Origin: Clostridium sp. BJN0013
Lineage (GTDB): Bacteria; Bacillota; Clostridia; Clostridiales; Clostridiaceae
DNA: 64,000 nucleotides
Direction of reading: 5' to 3'
Assembly (NCBI RefSeq): GCF_040939125.1
Contig: NZ_CP162495.1
Span: 3,720,001 to 3,784,000, forward strand
The notes beneath the pieces were generated by a model. It searched no databases and was not told the origin of the DNA. It worked only from the letters and a program-made list of their open reading frames with translations. Both the position numbers and the translations under genes were made by a program. Each line of letters starts with the position of its first letter. The stretch's first letter is position 1. Below are positions 40,151 through 48,379 of this stretch, piece after piece.

Positions 40151-41341
40151 TTACCGATTGATAAATTCCCCCAATACTTCACCAATACATTTTATTCCCT
40201 TAACAATTTTATCCTCTGGCATATTTGAGTAGTTAATTCTAAAATTATTTTCTTTTCCGCCATTGGGGAAGAAAGAACCACCTGGAACAAACGCAACATT
40301 CCTTTCAAGACATTTTTCAAGCACATCCCTTGCATTTATATTTTCTGGCAGTTGAACCCACATAAATAATCCACCATGAGGTCTTGTAAACGTAACTTCT
40401 TTTGGGAATTCTGCTTCCATTGTTTTTATAGCTAAATCACGCCTTTTTTTATAAACCTTAAGAATTTCCGCTATATGTTTATCAATATCATATAATTCAA
40501 GATACTTTGCAATATCTCTTTGAGCAATTGTATTGCACTGAAGATCAGTAGACTGTTTTACCAATACATACTTTTTTATAATCTCTTTTTCTCCTGCAAT
40601 CCATCCAATTCTATATCCTGGACAAAATATTTTTGAAAAAGTGCCCAGACATAAAACATTTCCACTTTTGTCAAATGATTTTGCAGAGGGTAATTGCTCA
40701 CCTTCATAGCAAAGTTCACCATAGGGATTATCTTCAATAACAATTATATTATACTTTGCAGCAAGTTCTGATAATTCCTTACGTTTTTTAATACTCCAGG
40801 TTCTTCCTGTAGGATTTTGAAAATTAGGAATAACGTATATTAGTTTAACTCTTTCAGTAGTTTTAAGTATCTTTTCAAGCTCACTTATGACCATACCATC
40901 TTCATCTGTAGGTACTTCAATAAACTCACAACCATATGCTTTAAAAGCACTAATTGCTGCAAGATATGTAGGGCTTTCACATAGTACAATATCTCCTTCA
41001 TCTAAAAAGACTTTTCCTGAAAGATCAAGGGCTTGTTGTGAACCATGTGTAATTAATATATTTTCATAATCAAAGGAAGTACCTAGCATTCTATTCATTC
41101 TATCTGCAGCCCATTTTCTCAAGGGATCATATCCCTCCGTGGTTGAATATTGAAGTGCACCTTTTCCATCCTCTTCAAGTACAAGTCTGTTTGCCTCTTT
41201 TATCTCATCAATTGGGAAAAGTTCCGGTGCTGGAAGTCCTCCTGCAAATGATATAACTTCCGGTTGTTGAGTAATCTTTAACAGCTCTCTGATTTCAGAA
41301 GCATTTAAACCCTTCATTCTATGGGCATATTTAAAATTCAT
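40151..41341 (-). CDS. PLP-dependent aminotransferase, class I/II (LysN/MocR-catalytic type)
   Basis: About 396 residues with no GntR N-terminal domain. The start MNFKYAHRMKGLNASEIRE is typical of the 2-aminoadipate aminotransferase-like group. The PLP-binding Lys is in LGTFSKIFCPGYRIGW near 236, with NPTG-type IPNFQNPTGRTWS near 170 and VIEDNPYGEL near 204. ATG at 41341 has GGAGAG upstream; the long upstream frame is the T-box leader. The amino donor is not certain: the leader suggests serine or valine, and the nearby SerA-like gene favours serine. Confidence 0.85.
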   Translation of the reverse strand: MNFKYAHRMKGLNASEIRELLKITQQPEVISFAGGLPAPELFPIDEIKEANRLVLEEDGKGALQYSTTEGYDPLRKWAADRMNRMLGTSFDYENILITHGSQQALDLSGKVFLDEGDIVLCESPTYLAAISAFKAYGCEFIEVPTDEDGMVISELEKILKTTERVKLIYVIPNFQNPTGRTWSIKKRKELSELAAKYNIIVIEDNPYGELCYEGEQLPSAKSFDKSGNVLCLGTFSKIFCPGYRIGWIAGEKEIIKKYVLVKQSTDLQCNTIAQRDIAKYLELYDIDKHIAEILKVYKKRRDLAIKTMEAEFPKEVTFTRPHGGLFMWVQLPENINARDVLEKCLERNVAFVPGGSFFPNGGKENNFRINYSNMPEDKIVKGIKCIGEVLGEFINR

Positions 41342-41794
41342 GTTTATCTCTCCTTTTTTAATAATATATAAAAATAAAAAATCCTGTCCTTTGTATAAAT
41401 ACAAAGGACAGGATTTAAATTCATCTTCCTGCGGTACCACCCTAATTGATGTAAAACATCCACTCATTAAAGAATGCAAACACATTCCGGATTTATAACA
41501 TAATCCCAATGTTGTGAATTACTCAGAACTCTATGAAATCCTTTTGACCCACACTCTCAAAGGCTACTTTTCTATACTGCGTTCTGTCAGCTTTCCACCA
41601 CCGCCAACTCTCTTTAAGTAGCATATATAGTTTTATCTCCTTATCAACGATTTACTATATTTAACTGTTACTAACATATTTGTAACTTCCACATCATTAG
41701 TAATTTATTACCTATCCATAATAGTTTTTATTTAAATAGAATATCACTTTATCCTCAGCTTGTCAACGTAGAAAATAAAGTTAAATATATTATT
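41342..41794. other. Gap between aminotransferase and symporter
   Basis: 453 bases, filled mostly by the T-box leader (41380-41640). The remainder, about 41640-41794, should carry the leader promoter. Confidence 0.6.
41376..41640 (-). promoter_or_regulatory. T-box leader of the aminotransferase gene
   Basis: On the minus strand it has an AGAGAG GA-type motif, a GGTGGTGGAAA apical region, CCTTTGAG, and the T-box TTAGGGTGGTACCGC (41445-41431). A perfect 16-bp terminator hairpin (41380-41395 with 41400-41415) follows, then TTTTTTA. The specifier is ambiguous: GAAA-AGT-A (codon AGU, Ser; 41568-41566) is my best reading, with GTA (Val) one base over. An adjacent pairing of GCTACTT with AAGTAGC complicates the reading. 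Confidence 0.85.
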
Positions 41795-43048
41795 TCAGCC
41801 CACTCTATTACAAATCCACTCTTTCCCCTCTACAAGCCGTGATATCATCATACTACATACTGTGTTTCCCGTTGAATTTAAAACAGTAGCCGGTGCATCT
41901 ATAATGACACTTATAACCATAATTATAGGAAGTAATCCTTGAGAAAAACCATATATACTAAGTATGAGCATTTCACCAATCATGCCTCCACTAGGAATAG
42001 CAGCCATTACAGCCCCTACTAAAAAAGATATAAAAATTATAGAAAATACTGATGACATACTAGTCATATTCTTATTAAGCAATCCAAATAGAAAAGCAAT
42101 TTTCATAACTCCCCCAATTACAGAACCATCCTTATGAATATTTGCCCCAAGTGGGATCACTGTTTCTGCCACATCCCTTGGAACGCCCATCTTTTTTGTG
42201 AATTCCAGGTTAACAGGAATAGTGGCAGCACTGGAACAGGTGGCAAGAGCTGTTATAGTAGGGATTGCAGCATTTTTCCAGAATATTTTAATTGCATTTT
42301 CCCCCCCTGCTAAAAAGGCATATAAAGTAAAGAAACCAAAATAATAAATAACAGATATAATTATATAAAGGATAAAAACTTTTAAATAACCCTGCAATAT
42401 TTGAGGTCCAAGCTCCCCTATTACTGAAGCAAAATAACATCCAAGTCCTATAGGCGCATAATACATTATTATTCTTACCATCTCCATCATTACACGGGAA
42501 GCTGCAGTAAAAAATTTGGTAACAGTTTCTGCTTTTTCTCCAAGTGCTGCTGTTGAAATGCCAAAGAGCACTGAAAACACGATTAATTGAAGCATATTAC
42601 TTTTAGAAAACAAAGATGTAAAATCTGAGACTGTAATAGTATTTACAATCTGCTGGAAAACTCCTACGTGCTTAACTTGCTGCAGTGAATCATTACTTCC
42701 AGATACAATTTGTTTTAATGCCATATAGTCTATACCTTTTGCAGGCTCTACTATAAAAACACCTATTATCCCTATTATAGAAGCTGCCAGCGCTGTACAT
42801 AGAAACACTATAAATGTACTTCCAATAATTTTACCGAATCTTTTCATGCCTTTCATATTAGCTATGGCTGAAGTAACACTAAAAAATACCAGTGGTATTA
42901 TTATCATAAACATTAGATTTAGAAATAAATCACCGAAAGGTTTTAATACGGATGCCTTATGTCCTAAAAAAATACCTAAAATTGCACCTATGATTATTGA
43001 GCCCAACAGTACTATGGAAAATTTATATCCCCCAAGAAACTTGTTCAT
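41795..43048 (-). CDS. Dicarboxylate/amino acid:cation symporter (DAACS)
   Basis: A 417-residue membrane protein with about eight helices. The early helices are hydrophobic and the segment MIIIPLVFFSVTSAIANM near 48 is typical. A Ser-rich re-entrant loop reads ALATCSSAATIPVNLEF near 265, followed by IPLGANIHKDGSVIGG near 292 and IPSGGMIGEM near 350. Members import glutamate, aspartate, serine or dicarboxylates with Na+ or H+. It is next to an AraC regulator that points away; a link to it is likely but not shown. Confidence 0.9.
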   Translation of the reverse strand: MNKFLGGYKFSIVLLGSIIIGAILGIFLGHKASVLKPFGDLFLNLMFMIIIPLVFFSVTSAIANMKGMKRFGKIIGSTFIVFLCTALAASIIGIIGVFIVEPAKGIDYMALKQIVSGSNDSLQQVKHVGVFQQIVNTITVSDFTSLFSKSNMLQLIVFSVLFGISTAALGEKAETVTKFFTAASRVMMEMVRIIMYYAPIGLGCYFASVIGELGPQILQGYLKVFILYIIISVIYYFGFFTLYAFLAGGENAIKIFWKNAAIPTITALATCSSAATIPVNLEFTKKMGVPRDVAETVIPLGANIHKDGSVIGGVMKIAFLFGLLNKNMTSMSSVFSIIFISFLVGAVMAAIPSGGMIGEMLILSIYGFSQGLLPIIMVISVIIDAPATVLNSTGNTVCSMMISRLVEGKEWICNRVG

Positions 43049-43209
43049 TGTAAATTTCCTCCTAATTATATTATCTAATAATTATTATATTCTAATTTTT
43101 TACTATTTTTATTGCTAAAAGTGCTTGAAATATGGGAAAAAATGCCCTACTATATAACTATATTTATGCTATAACTTCTATAATAAATATTTATTGAGGT
43201 AAATTATCT

Positions 43210-44070
43210 ATGGAAGAAAATAAAGGTTTAAAGATAAAAAGAGGTTATTTAAAAACTGATTTTCAAATATTTTATTTAAAAGACCAAAAGGATATTTCCT
43301 TTGAATTCCACTATCATAATTTTGATAAAATAGTAATATTTATAGGTGGAAATGTAACTTATTTGATAGAAGGTAAATCCTATAAATTAAAGCCCTGGGA
43401 TATACTTTTAATAAATAACAATGACATACACAAGGCAATTATAGATCCTGATAAAACTTATGAACGCATAATTATGTGGATAAATTTAGATTTTTTAATA
43501 AGATATAATAACAATTGTAATCTACTAAGCTGTTTTGAATTAGCTTCAAAACAAGGATTCAATCTTTTGAGGCTAGAAGATAACTGGATTGACATAATAA
43601 AAAAAATACTTTTTGATATTAAAGATACTTTTAAAAACAAAGATCTTGGTTATGAAACACTGAGAATTTCTTTACTTTTACAATTTATAGTGTACATTAA
43701 CAGATTATTTTTAAAACAAAAAAATATTAAAGAATTATATGACATTAAATATGACGAAGGCATAAATGATATTTTAAATTACATAAATGGACATTTAGAT
43801 CAAAACCTATCTATAGATTTTCTTTCCTCTGAGTTTTATGTAAGTAAATATTATCTGATGCACAAGTTTAAAAAACAAACAGGTTATACAATACATGCAT
43901 ACATACTTCAAAAAAGACTGATCATGTCAAATTTATTAATAAAAAATGGTAAAAGCATAACAGATGCCTGTGTGCAATCGGGATTTGGTGATTATTCTAA
44001 TTTTATAAGAGCTTTTAAAAAAATGTTTGGAGTTTCTCCAAATAAATATTATAAGACTTATAAGCAGTAG
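43210..44070 (+). CDS. AraC family transcriptional regulator
   Basis: 286 residues: an N-terminal cupin-like sensor (about 10-130, with FHYHNFDKIVIFIGG near 33 and KLKPWDILLINNNDIH) and a C-terminal double helix-turn-helix (185-283), including LSIDFLSSEFYVSKYYLMHKF and the AraC signature SGFGDYSNFIRAFKKMFG near 260, ending PNKYYK. It is divergent from the symporter and convergent with the SerA-like gene, so one or both are candidate targets. Confidence 0.92.
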   Translation: MEENKGLKIKRGYLKTDFQIFYLKDQKDISFEFHYHNFDKIVIFIGGNVTYLIEGKSYKLKPWDILLINNNDIHKAIIDPDKTYERIIMWINLDFLIRYNNNCNLLSCFELASKQGFNLLRLEDNWIDIIKKILFDIKDTFKNKDLGYETLRISLLLQFIVYINRLFLKQKNIKELYDIKYDEGINDILNYINGHLDQNLSIDFLSSEFYVSKYYLMHKFKKQTGYTIHAYILQKRLIMSNLLIKNGKSITDACVQSGFGDYSNFIRAFKKMFGVSPNKYYKTYKQ

Positions 44071-44140
44071 CTTTCCTGTAAATTTGGGGGAATATATCCG
44101 AATTTAATTTATAAAAATCCAAGTACATTCCATTTGCTTA

Positions 44141-45103
44141 TTATAGATTATTTTTGATATTTACAGGCCAGGAAGGCTTATTCCCACTTAAGACCTCATA
44201 TATGCCAATAGCTGCATGAACAGACATTCTTTTCATGGCTTCTATGGTATGGGCCGCACTATGAGGGGTTACAATTACATTTTCCATCTTAAAAATGGGA
44301 TTATCCTTTGAAGGTATCTCTCCATCAAATACATCAGTTGCCGCCCCTGCAATTTGTTTATTTAAAAGAGCATTACAAAGGGCATCATTATCTACCACTT
44401 CTCCACGAGCTGTATTTATAAGAAATGCATCCTTTTTCATAAGAGACAATTCTCTTTTTCCTATAATTCTTGTAGTAGCTTTAGTAAGTGGAACAGTTAA
44501 ACTTACAAAATCGGAATTTTCAAGCACATAATCCAGGCTATCTGTAAGTTCAACATAATCCAGTGATTTCGACTCTTCATCAATATGACGTTTAAAGCCT
44601 ATAACTTTCATCCCAAAACCTTTTGAAGCTTTTAAGGCCAGAAGTTTTCCTATACTTCCAAGTCCCACAATTCCAAGTACCTTTCCTTCAAGATCAATGC
44701 CTAGAATATCTCTTATATTGAAATTTCCCTTTCTTAACTCTCTATCATAGAGAAAAAACTTTTTGGCTAATGCTATAATAAGGCCCATGGTATACTCCGC
44801 TACTGTATTTCTATTTGACTCTGGAGCATTGGTAATTTGTATGGAAAGCTCCGATGCTGTTTTAATGTCTACATTATTTACACCTACACCAAACCTTGAG
44901 ATAACCTTTAACTTTTTGCCTGCCCTTATTACCTTTTCCGTGATATTTGCCATTCTAACAAGTATGGCATCACAATCTTTAACTTCCTCTATAAGAACAT
45001 CCTCGGAGGTACCCTTAGGGCTTTTTATTTCATACCCGAACTTTTTTAGATATTCTACCCCTTCTTCTTCTATACTTTCTGTAATTAAAATTTTGTAACT
45101 CAT
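44141..45103 (-). CDS. D-2-hydroxyacid dehydrogenase, phosphoglycerate-dehydrogenase type
   Basis: About 320 residues and no C-terminal ACT domain. The NAD motif GIVGLGSIGKLLA lies near 144, the catalytic Arg in NTARGEVVD near 227, a Glu/Asp region DVFDGEIPSKDNPIF near 251 and the catalytic His in TPHSAAHT near 278. It could oxidise 3-phosphoglycerate or another D-hydroxyacid. ATG at 45103 follows GGGAGG; the earlier start is less suitable. It lies 37 bases from a small hairpin shared with the AraC gene end. Confidence 0.85.
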   Translation of the reverse strand: MSYKILITESIEEEGVEYLKKFGYEIKSPKGTSEDVLIEEVKDCDAILVRMANITEKVIRAGKKLKVISRFGVGVNNVDIKTASELSIQITNAPESNRNTVAEYTMGLIIALAKKFFLYDRELRKGNFNIRDILGIDLEGKVLGIVGLGSIGKLLALKASKGFGMKVIGFKRHIDEESKSLDYVELTDSLDYVLENSDFVSLTVPLTKATTRIIGKRELSLMKKDAFLINTARGEVVDNDALCNALLNKQIAGAATDVFDGEIPSKDNPIFKMENVIVTPHSAAHTIEAMKRMSVHAAIGIYEVLSGNKPSWPVNIKNNL

Positions 45104-45261
45104 ATTAAAACCTCCCTGCACAATCTTTGTTTTCTATTCTATCTTAAATCAATTTACAATTCTACCTTTCACAAACTACATTAATGTAAAAATAACTTTT
45201 ACTATACTTTATCAGTACATAATAGTATTATAGTGTTATTAAAAACATATGAGGTAAAACT

Positions 45262-46707
45262 ATGGATAAATTAAATTTTAAAGATTTTCAATTAAGTAAT
45301 ACTATATTAGAATCATTACAAAAACTTGGATATAATTCTCCCTCTGAAGTTCAAGAAAAAGTTATACCCCTAATTTTAAAAAATAAAGACATTATAGTGA
45401 AATCGCAAACAGGCAGTGGAAAAACCGCAGCTTTTGCAATACCAATCTGTGAAAAAATAGAAATAGAAGAGAAAAATCCACAGGCATTGGTGCTTACTCC
45501 TACAAGAGAACTTGCCCTTCAGATTAAAGAAGATTTTTCATACATTGGAAGGTTAAAAAAGATAAACTGTACTGCTGTATTCGGCAAGGAACCTATAAGC
45601 CTTCAAATAAAAAAACTAAAACAGAGAGTTCATGTGGTAACTGGAACCCCAGGAAGAATTTTGGATCATATAGAAAGAAATACTTTAGTCCTTGAAAAAA
45701 TAAAATATTTAGTTATAGATGAAGCAGATGAAATGCTAAGTAGAGGATTTATGGAACAGGTGGAATCCGTTATAGGCAGTCTTCCTAAGAATAGAACTAC
45801 TCTTCTCTTTTCTGCAACTATCCCTGATGAAATACTAAAATTATGCAATGTGTATATGGAAAATCCACTCAACATAGAGGTTCAGTGTGAAAGCTCAGTA
45901 AAAGACAGAATAACACAAGTTTATTACAAGACAGAAGCTCCTTGTAAATTTTCTCTGTTAAATAAAATAATATACACTGAAAGACCTGAAAGTTCCATGA
46001 TATTCTGCAGAACTAAGAAGAATGTAGATGATTTAGTTCTACAGATGAAAGCTAAAAAGTATTCCTGTGAGGCTCTTCATGGAGGAATGCTTCAAAATGA
46101 AAGAATTGATAAAATCCAGAGCTTTAAAAGAGGGGAATTTACTTTTCTTATATGTACAGATATAGCTGCCAGAGGAATTGATGTGGAAAATATAACCCAT
46201 ATAATAAATTATGATATACCTGTAGAAAGAGAAAACTATATTCATAGAATAGGACGGACAGGACGTTTTACAAGTGATGGAACTGCCATAACTTTTGTTA
46301 CCCCTAAAGAATATCCCTATTTTAAAAAATTAGAAGAATATTTTCATATTACTATTAAAGAAGGCAGGATTCCCTCTTTAGAAGAAGTTGAAACAGGAAA
46401 AAAGCTATTTTATGAAAAACTTAAATCTACACCTAAACGGAAAGAAGACAAAGCAACAAAATTAAACAGAGATATTACAAAAATATATATAAGTGCAGGT
46501 AAAAAGAAAAAAATACGACCTGGAGATGTAGTAGGTACTATTTCAAATATTCCCGGGGTAAATCCCGAAGACATTGGAATAATAGACATAAAAGATAATT
46601 TCTCCTACGTGGATATACTTTTTGGCAAGGCCGATATAGTTCTTGAAGGACTTCAACATAAAACCATAAAGGGTAAAACAATACGAGCTGAAAAGGCTCA
46701 AAAGTAG
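45262..46707 (+). CDS. dbpA: DEAD-box RNA helicase, DbpA/YxiN type
   Basis: 481 residues. The Q motif region FQLSNTILESLQKLGY is followed by motif I SQTGSGKTAAF near 48, PTRELALQ, TPGRILDH, motif II VIDEADEML near 153, SAT near 184, ARGIDVENITHIINYD near 300 and HRIGRTGR near 326. The C-terminal 75 residues (KIYISAGKKKKIRPGD...) form the DbpA RNA-binding domain that recognises 23S rRNA hairpin 92. It most likely acts in 50S subunit assembly. Confidence 0.92.
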   Translation: MDKLNFKDFQLSNTILESLQKLGYNSPSEVQEKVIPLILKNKDIIVKSQTGSGKTAAFAIPICEKIEIEEKNPQALVLTPTRELALQIKEDFSYIGRLKKINCTAVFGKEPISLQIKKLKQRVHVVTGTPGRILDHIERNTLVLEKIKYLVIDEADEMLSRGFMEQVESVIGSLPKNRTTLLFSATIPDEILKLCNVYMENPLNIEVQCESSVKDRITQVYYKTEAPCKFSLLNKIIYTERPESSMIFCRTKKNVDDLVLQMKAKKYSCEALHGGMLQNERIDKIQSFKRGEFTFLICTDIAARGIDVENITHIINYDIPVERENYIHRIGRTGRFTSDGTAITFVTPKEYPYFKKLEEYFHITIKEGRIPSLEEVETGKKLFYEKLKSTPKRKEDKATKLNRDITKIYISAGKKKKIRPGDVVGTISNIPGVNPEDIGIIDIKDNFSYVDILFGKADIVLEGLQHKTIKGKTIRAEKAQK

Positions 46708-46708
46708 A

Positions 46709-46741
46709 AAAAATCAGGTGTATTTGGTATACCTGATTTTT
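46709..46741. terminator. Bidirectional terminator between dbpA and the rRNA methyltransferase
   Basis: AAAAATCAGGT (46709-46719) and ACCTGATTTTT (46731-46741) form an 11-bp stem with A/T flanks. The second arm overlaps the stop of the minus-strand gene. Confidence 0.85.
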
Positions 46742-47867
46742 ACCTTTTATCTCTTTCTCCAAAATACTGGTAATAATAGCATTTTAACCTTCCATTATAA
46801 AGTTTTCTATTCTTATGAGATTTCCTTCCAAAGTATTTTTCAAATTCAGTGTGAGCTGTTATTATAAAGTAAGACCAATTTCCAAGTCTTGAAAATACCT
46901 CTCCCATATCTTTATATAAATTTTCCACTTCTTTTTTTTCTCCAAGTCTCTCTCCATAGGGAGGATTGCTTATTATAAACCCATACTTCTTACTAGAACT
47001 AAACTTTTGTAGGGGCATTTTTTGAAAAGCAATATAATCTTCCACTCCTGCTTTTTTTGCATTGGCTCTGGCAGTTTTAACCACCCTTCCATCTATATCT
47101 GAAGCAAGAATTCTAAAATTATTACTGTTAATAGAATTCTGGGCGTGTTTTCTCAAATCTTGCCATAAACTATGAGGAATTATACCCCATTTTTCCGAAA
47201 CAAAACTTCTATTTAATCCTGGAGCCATATTTTTTGCTATTAATGCAGCCTCAATGGCAATGGTACCTGAACCGCACATGGGATCTGCAAGTATTTGTGA
47301 AGGCTTCCATTTGCTTAAAAGCACCAGAGCCGCAGCCAGTGTTTCCTTTATAGGTGCTCCCCCAGAATTTTCTCTATATCCTCTTTTATGAAGTGCTTCC
47401 CCTGAAGTATCTAAAGTCAAAGTTACTCTATCTTTAAGTATACCCACTTCTATTTTATATTCCACTCCAGTTTCATGAAATCTTTCTCTGTGATATTTTC
47501 TTTTCATAGCTTCAACAACAGCTTTTTTAACTATGGATTGACAATCTGGCACACTATGTAATTTAGATTTTATAGATTTACCTGTTACATGCATAAATGC
47601 ATCTTCAGGCATGATATTTCCCCACTCTACAGAAAGTGTGCCTTGAAAAAGTTCTTCGAAACTTTCTGCCTTAAATTCTGCCATTTTTATAAGTACTCTA
47701 TCTGCCGTCCTAAGCCATAAATTACAAGTAACTATATCCATTTCATCTCCACGAAAAGTAACCTTTCCATTTTCAAGTCTCAAATTATCATATCCAAGTT
47801 CTTTAAGTTCTCCAGCCACCACAGCTTCCAATCCAAAAGTGGAGGTGGCAATCAATGTATATTCCAT
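46740..47867 (-). CDS. THUMP-domain rRNA N2-guanine methyltransferase (RlmL/YpsC type)
   Basis: 375 residues. An N-terminal ferredoxin-like and THUMP region (1-160) binds RNA. The C-terminal SAM-binding domain has DPMCGSGTIAIEAALIA near 190 and the catalytic SNPPYGERLG motif (NPPY) near 303. Members methylate G2445 of 23S rRNA. The C-terminal RlmK half is absent, as in the short Gram-positive form. It is convergent with dbpA, another 23S rRNA-acting protein. Confidence 0.9.
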   Translation of the reverse strand: MEYTLIATSTFGLEAVVAGELKELGYDNLRLENGKVTFRGDEMDIVTCNLWLRTADRVLIKMAEFKAESFEELFQGTLSVEWGNIMPEDAFMHVTGKSIKSKLHSVPDCQSIVKKAVVEAMKRKYHRERFHETGVEYKIEVGILKDRVTLTLDTSGEALHKRGYRENSGGAPIKETLAAALVLLSKWKPSQILADPMCGSGTIAIEAALIAKNMAPGLNRSFVSEKWGIIPHSLWQDLRKHAQNSINSNNFRILASDIDGRVVKTARANAKKAGVEDYIAFQKMPLQKFSSSKKYGFIISNPPYGERLGEKKEVENLYKDMGEVFSRLGNWSYFIITAHTEFEKYFGRKSHKNRKLYNGRLKCYYYQYFGERDKR

Positions 47868-47988
47868 ATTTTTCTCCTTAAATCATTCAGTTTTACTTGA
47901 TACTTATAATATAATTAAATTATAAAATATAGTATAAATATATTAACATTTTTTAAAACATCCAACAAATTATTTTTAAATTAAGTTA

Positions 47989-48017
47989 TTGACTATTACA
48001 TCATTATATTGTAATAT
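47989..48017 (+). promoter_or_regulatory. Promoter and operator of the ArsR-sulfur gene pair
   Basis: TTGACT (47989-47994) and TAATAT (48012-48017) have 17-base spacing. An inverted repeat, TATTACA (47994-48000), 9 bases, TGTAATA (48010-48016), covers the promoter, so the ArsR protein could repress its own gene and the next. Confidence 0.7.
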
Positions 48018-48060
48018 ATAAATATAACGATGAATAAATTCCATGGAAAAGAGGTACGTT

Positions 48061-48339
48061 ATGGACAGTAATTATATGAAATATACGGAAGTATCAGAAA
48101 TCCTTAAAGTGATGGCTCATCCCATTAGATTATGTATAATTAAGGGATTACTTGAAACAGGAAGCTGCAACGTAAGTCATATGCAGCAGTGCCTGAATAT
48201 ACCTCAATCTACACTATCCCAGCATCTTCAGAAATTAAAAGCTGCTGGAATTATAAAAGGTATGAGAAATGGGGTAGAAATTAATTATAAAGTCTGCAAT
48301 GAACTAGTTATTGACTTAATTAATGCTTTGTTTAAATAA
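48061..48339 (+). CDS. ArsR family regulator, possible persulfide sensor
   Basis: A 92-residue winged helix from the ATG at 48061, which has GAGG upstream; the ATG at 48043 has none. The recognition helix QSTLSQHLQKLKAAGI is clear. Cys25 lies in the helix-2 region (RLCIIKGL) and Cys79 in the last helix (KVCNELV), a pair reminiscent of the two-Cys arrangement in SqrR/BigR persulfide sensors; Cys36 and Cys44 are also present. It is first in a unit with a CoA-disulfide reductase-rhodanese fusion, 40 bases upstream, which supports a sulfane-sulfur signal. The sensing role is inferred. Confidence 0.8.
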   Translation: MDSNYMKYTEVSEILKVMAHPIRLCIIKGLLETGSCNVSHMQQCLNIPQSTLSQHLQKLKAAGIIKGMRNGVEINYKVCNELVIDLINALFK

Positions 48340-48379
48340 CTTATAATTAATCGCCAAGATTATGGAGGGAGGAATTTTC

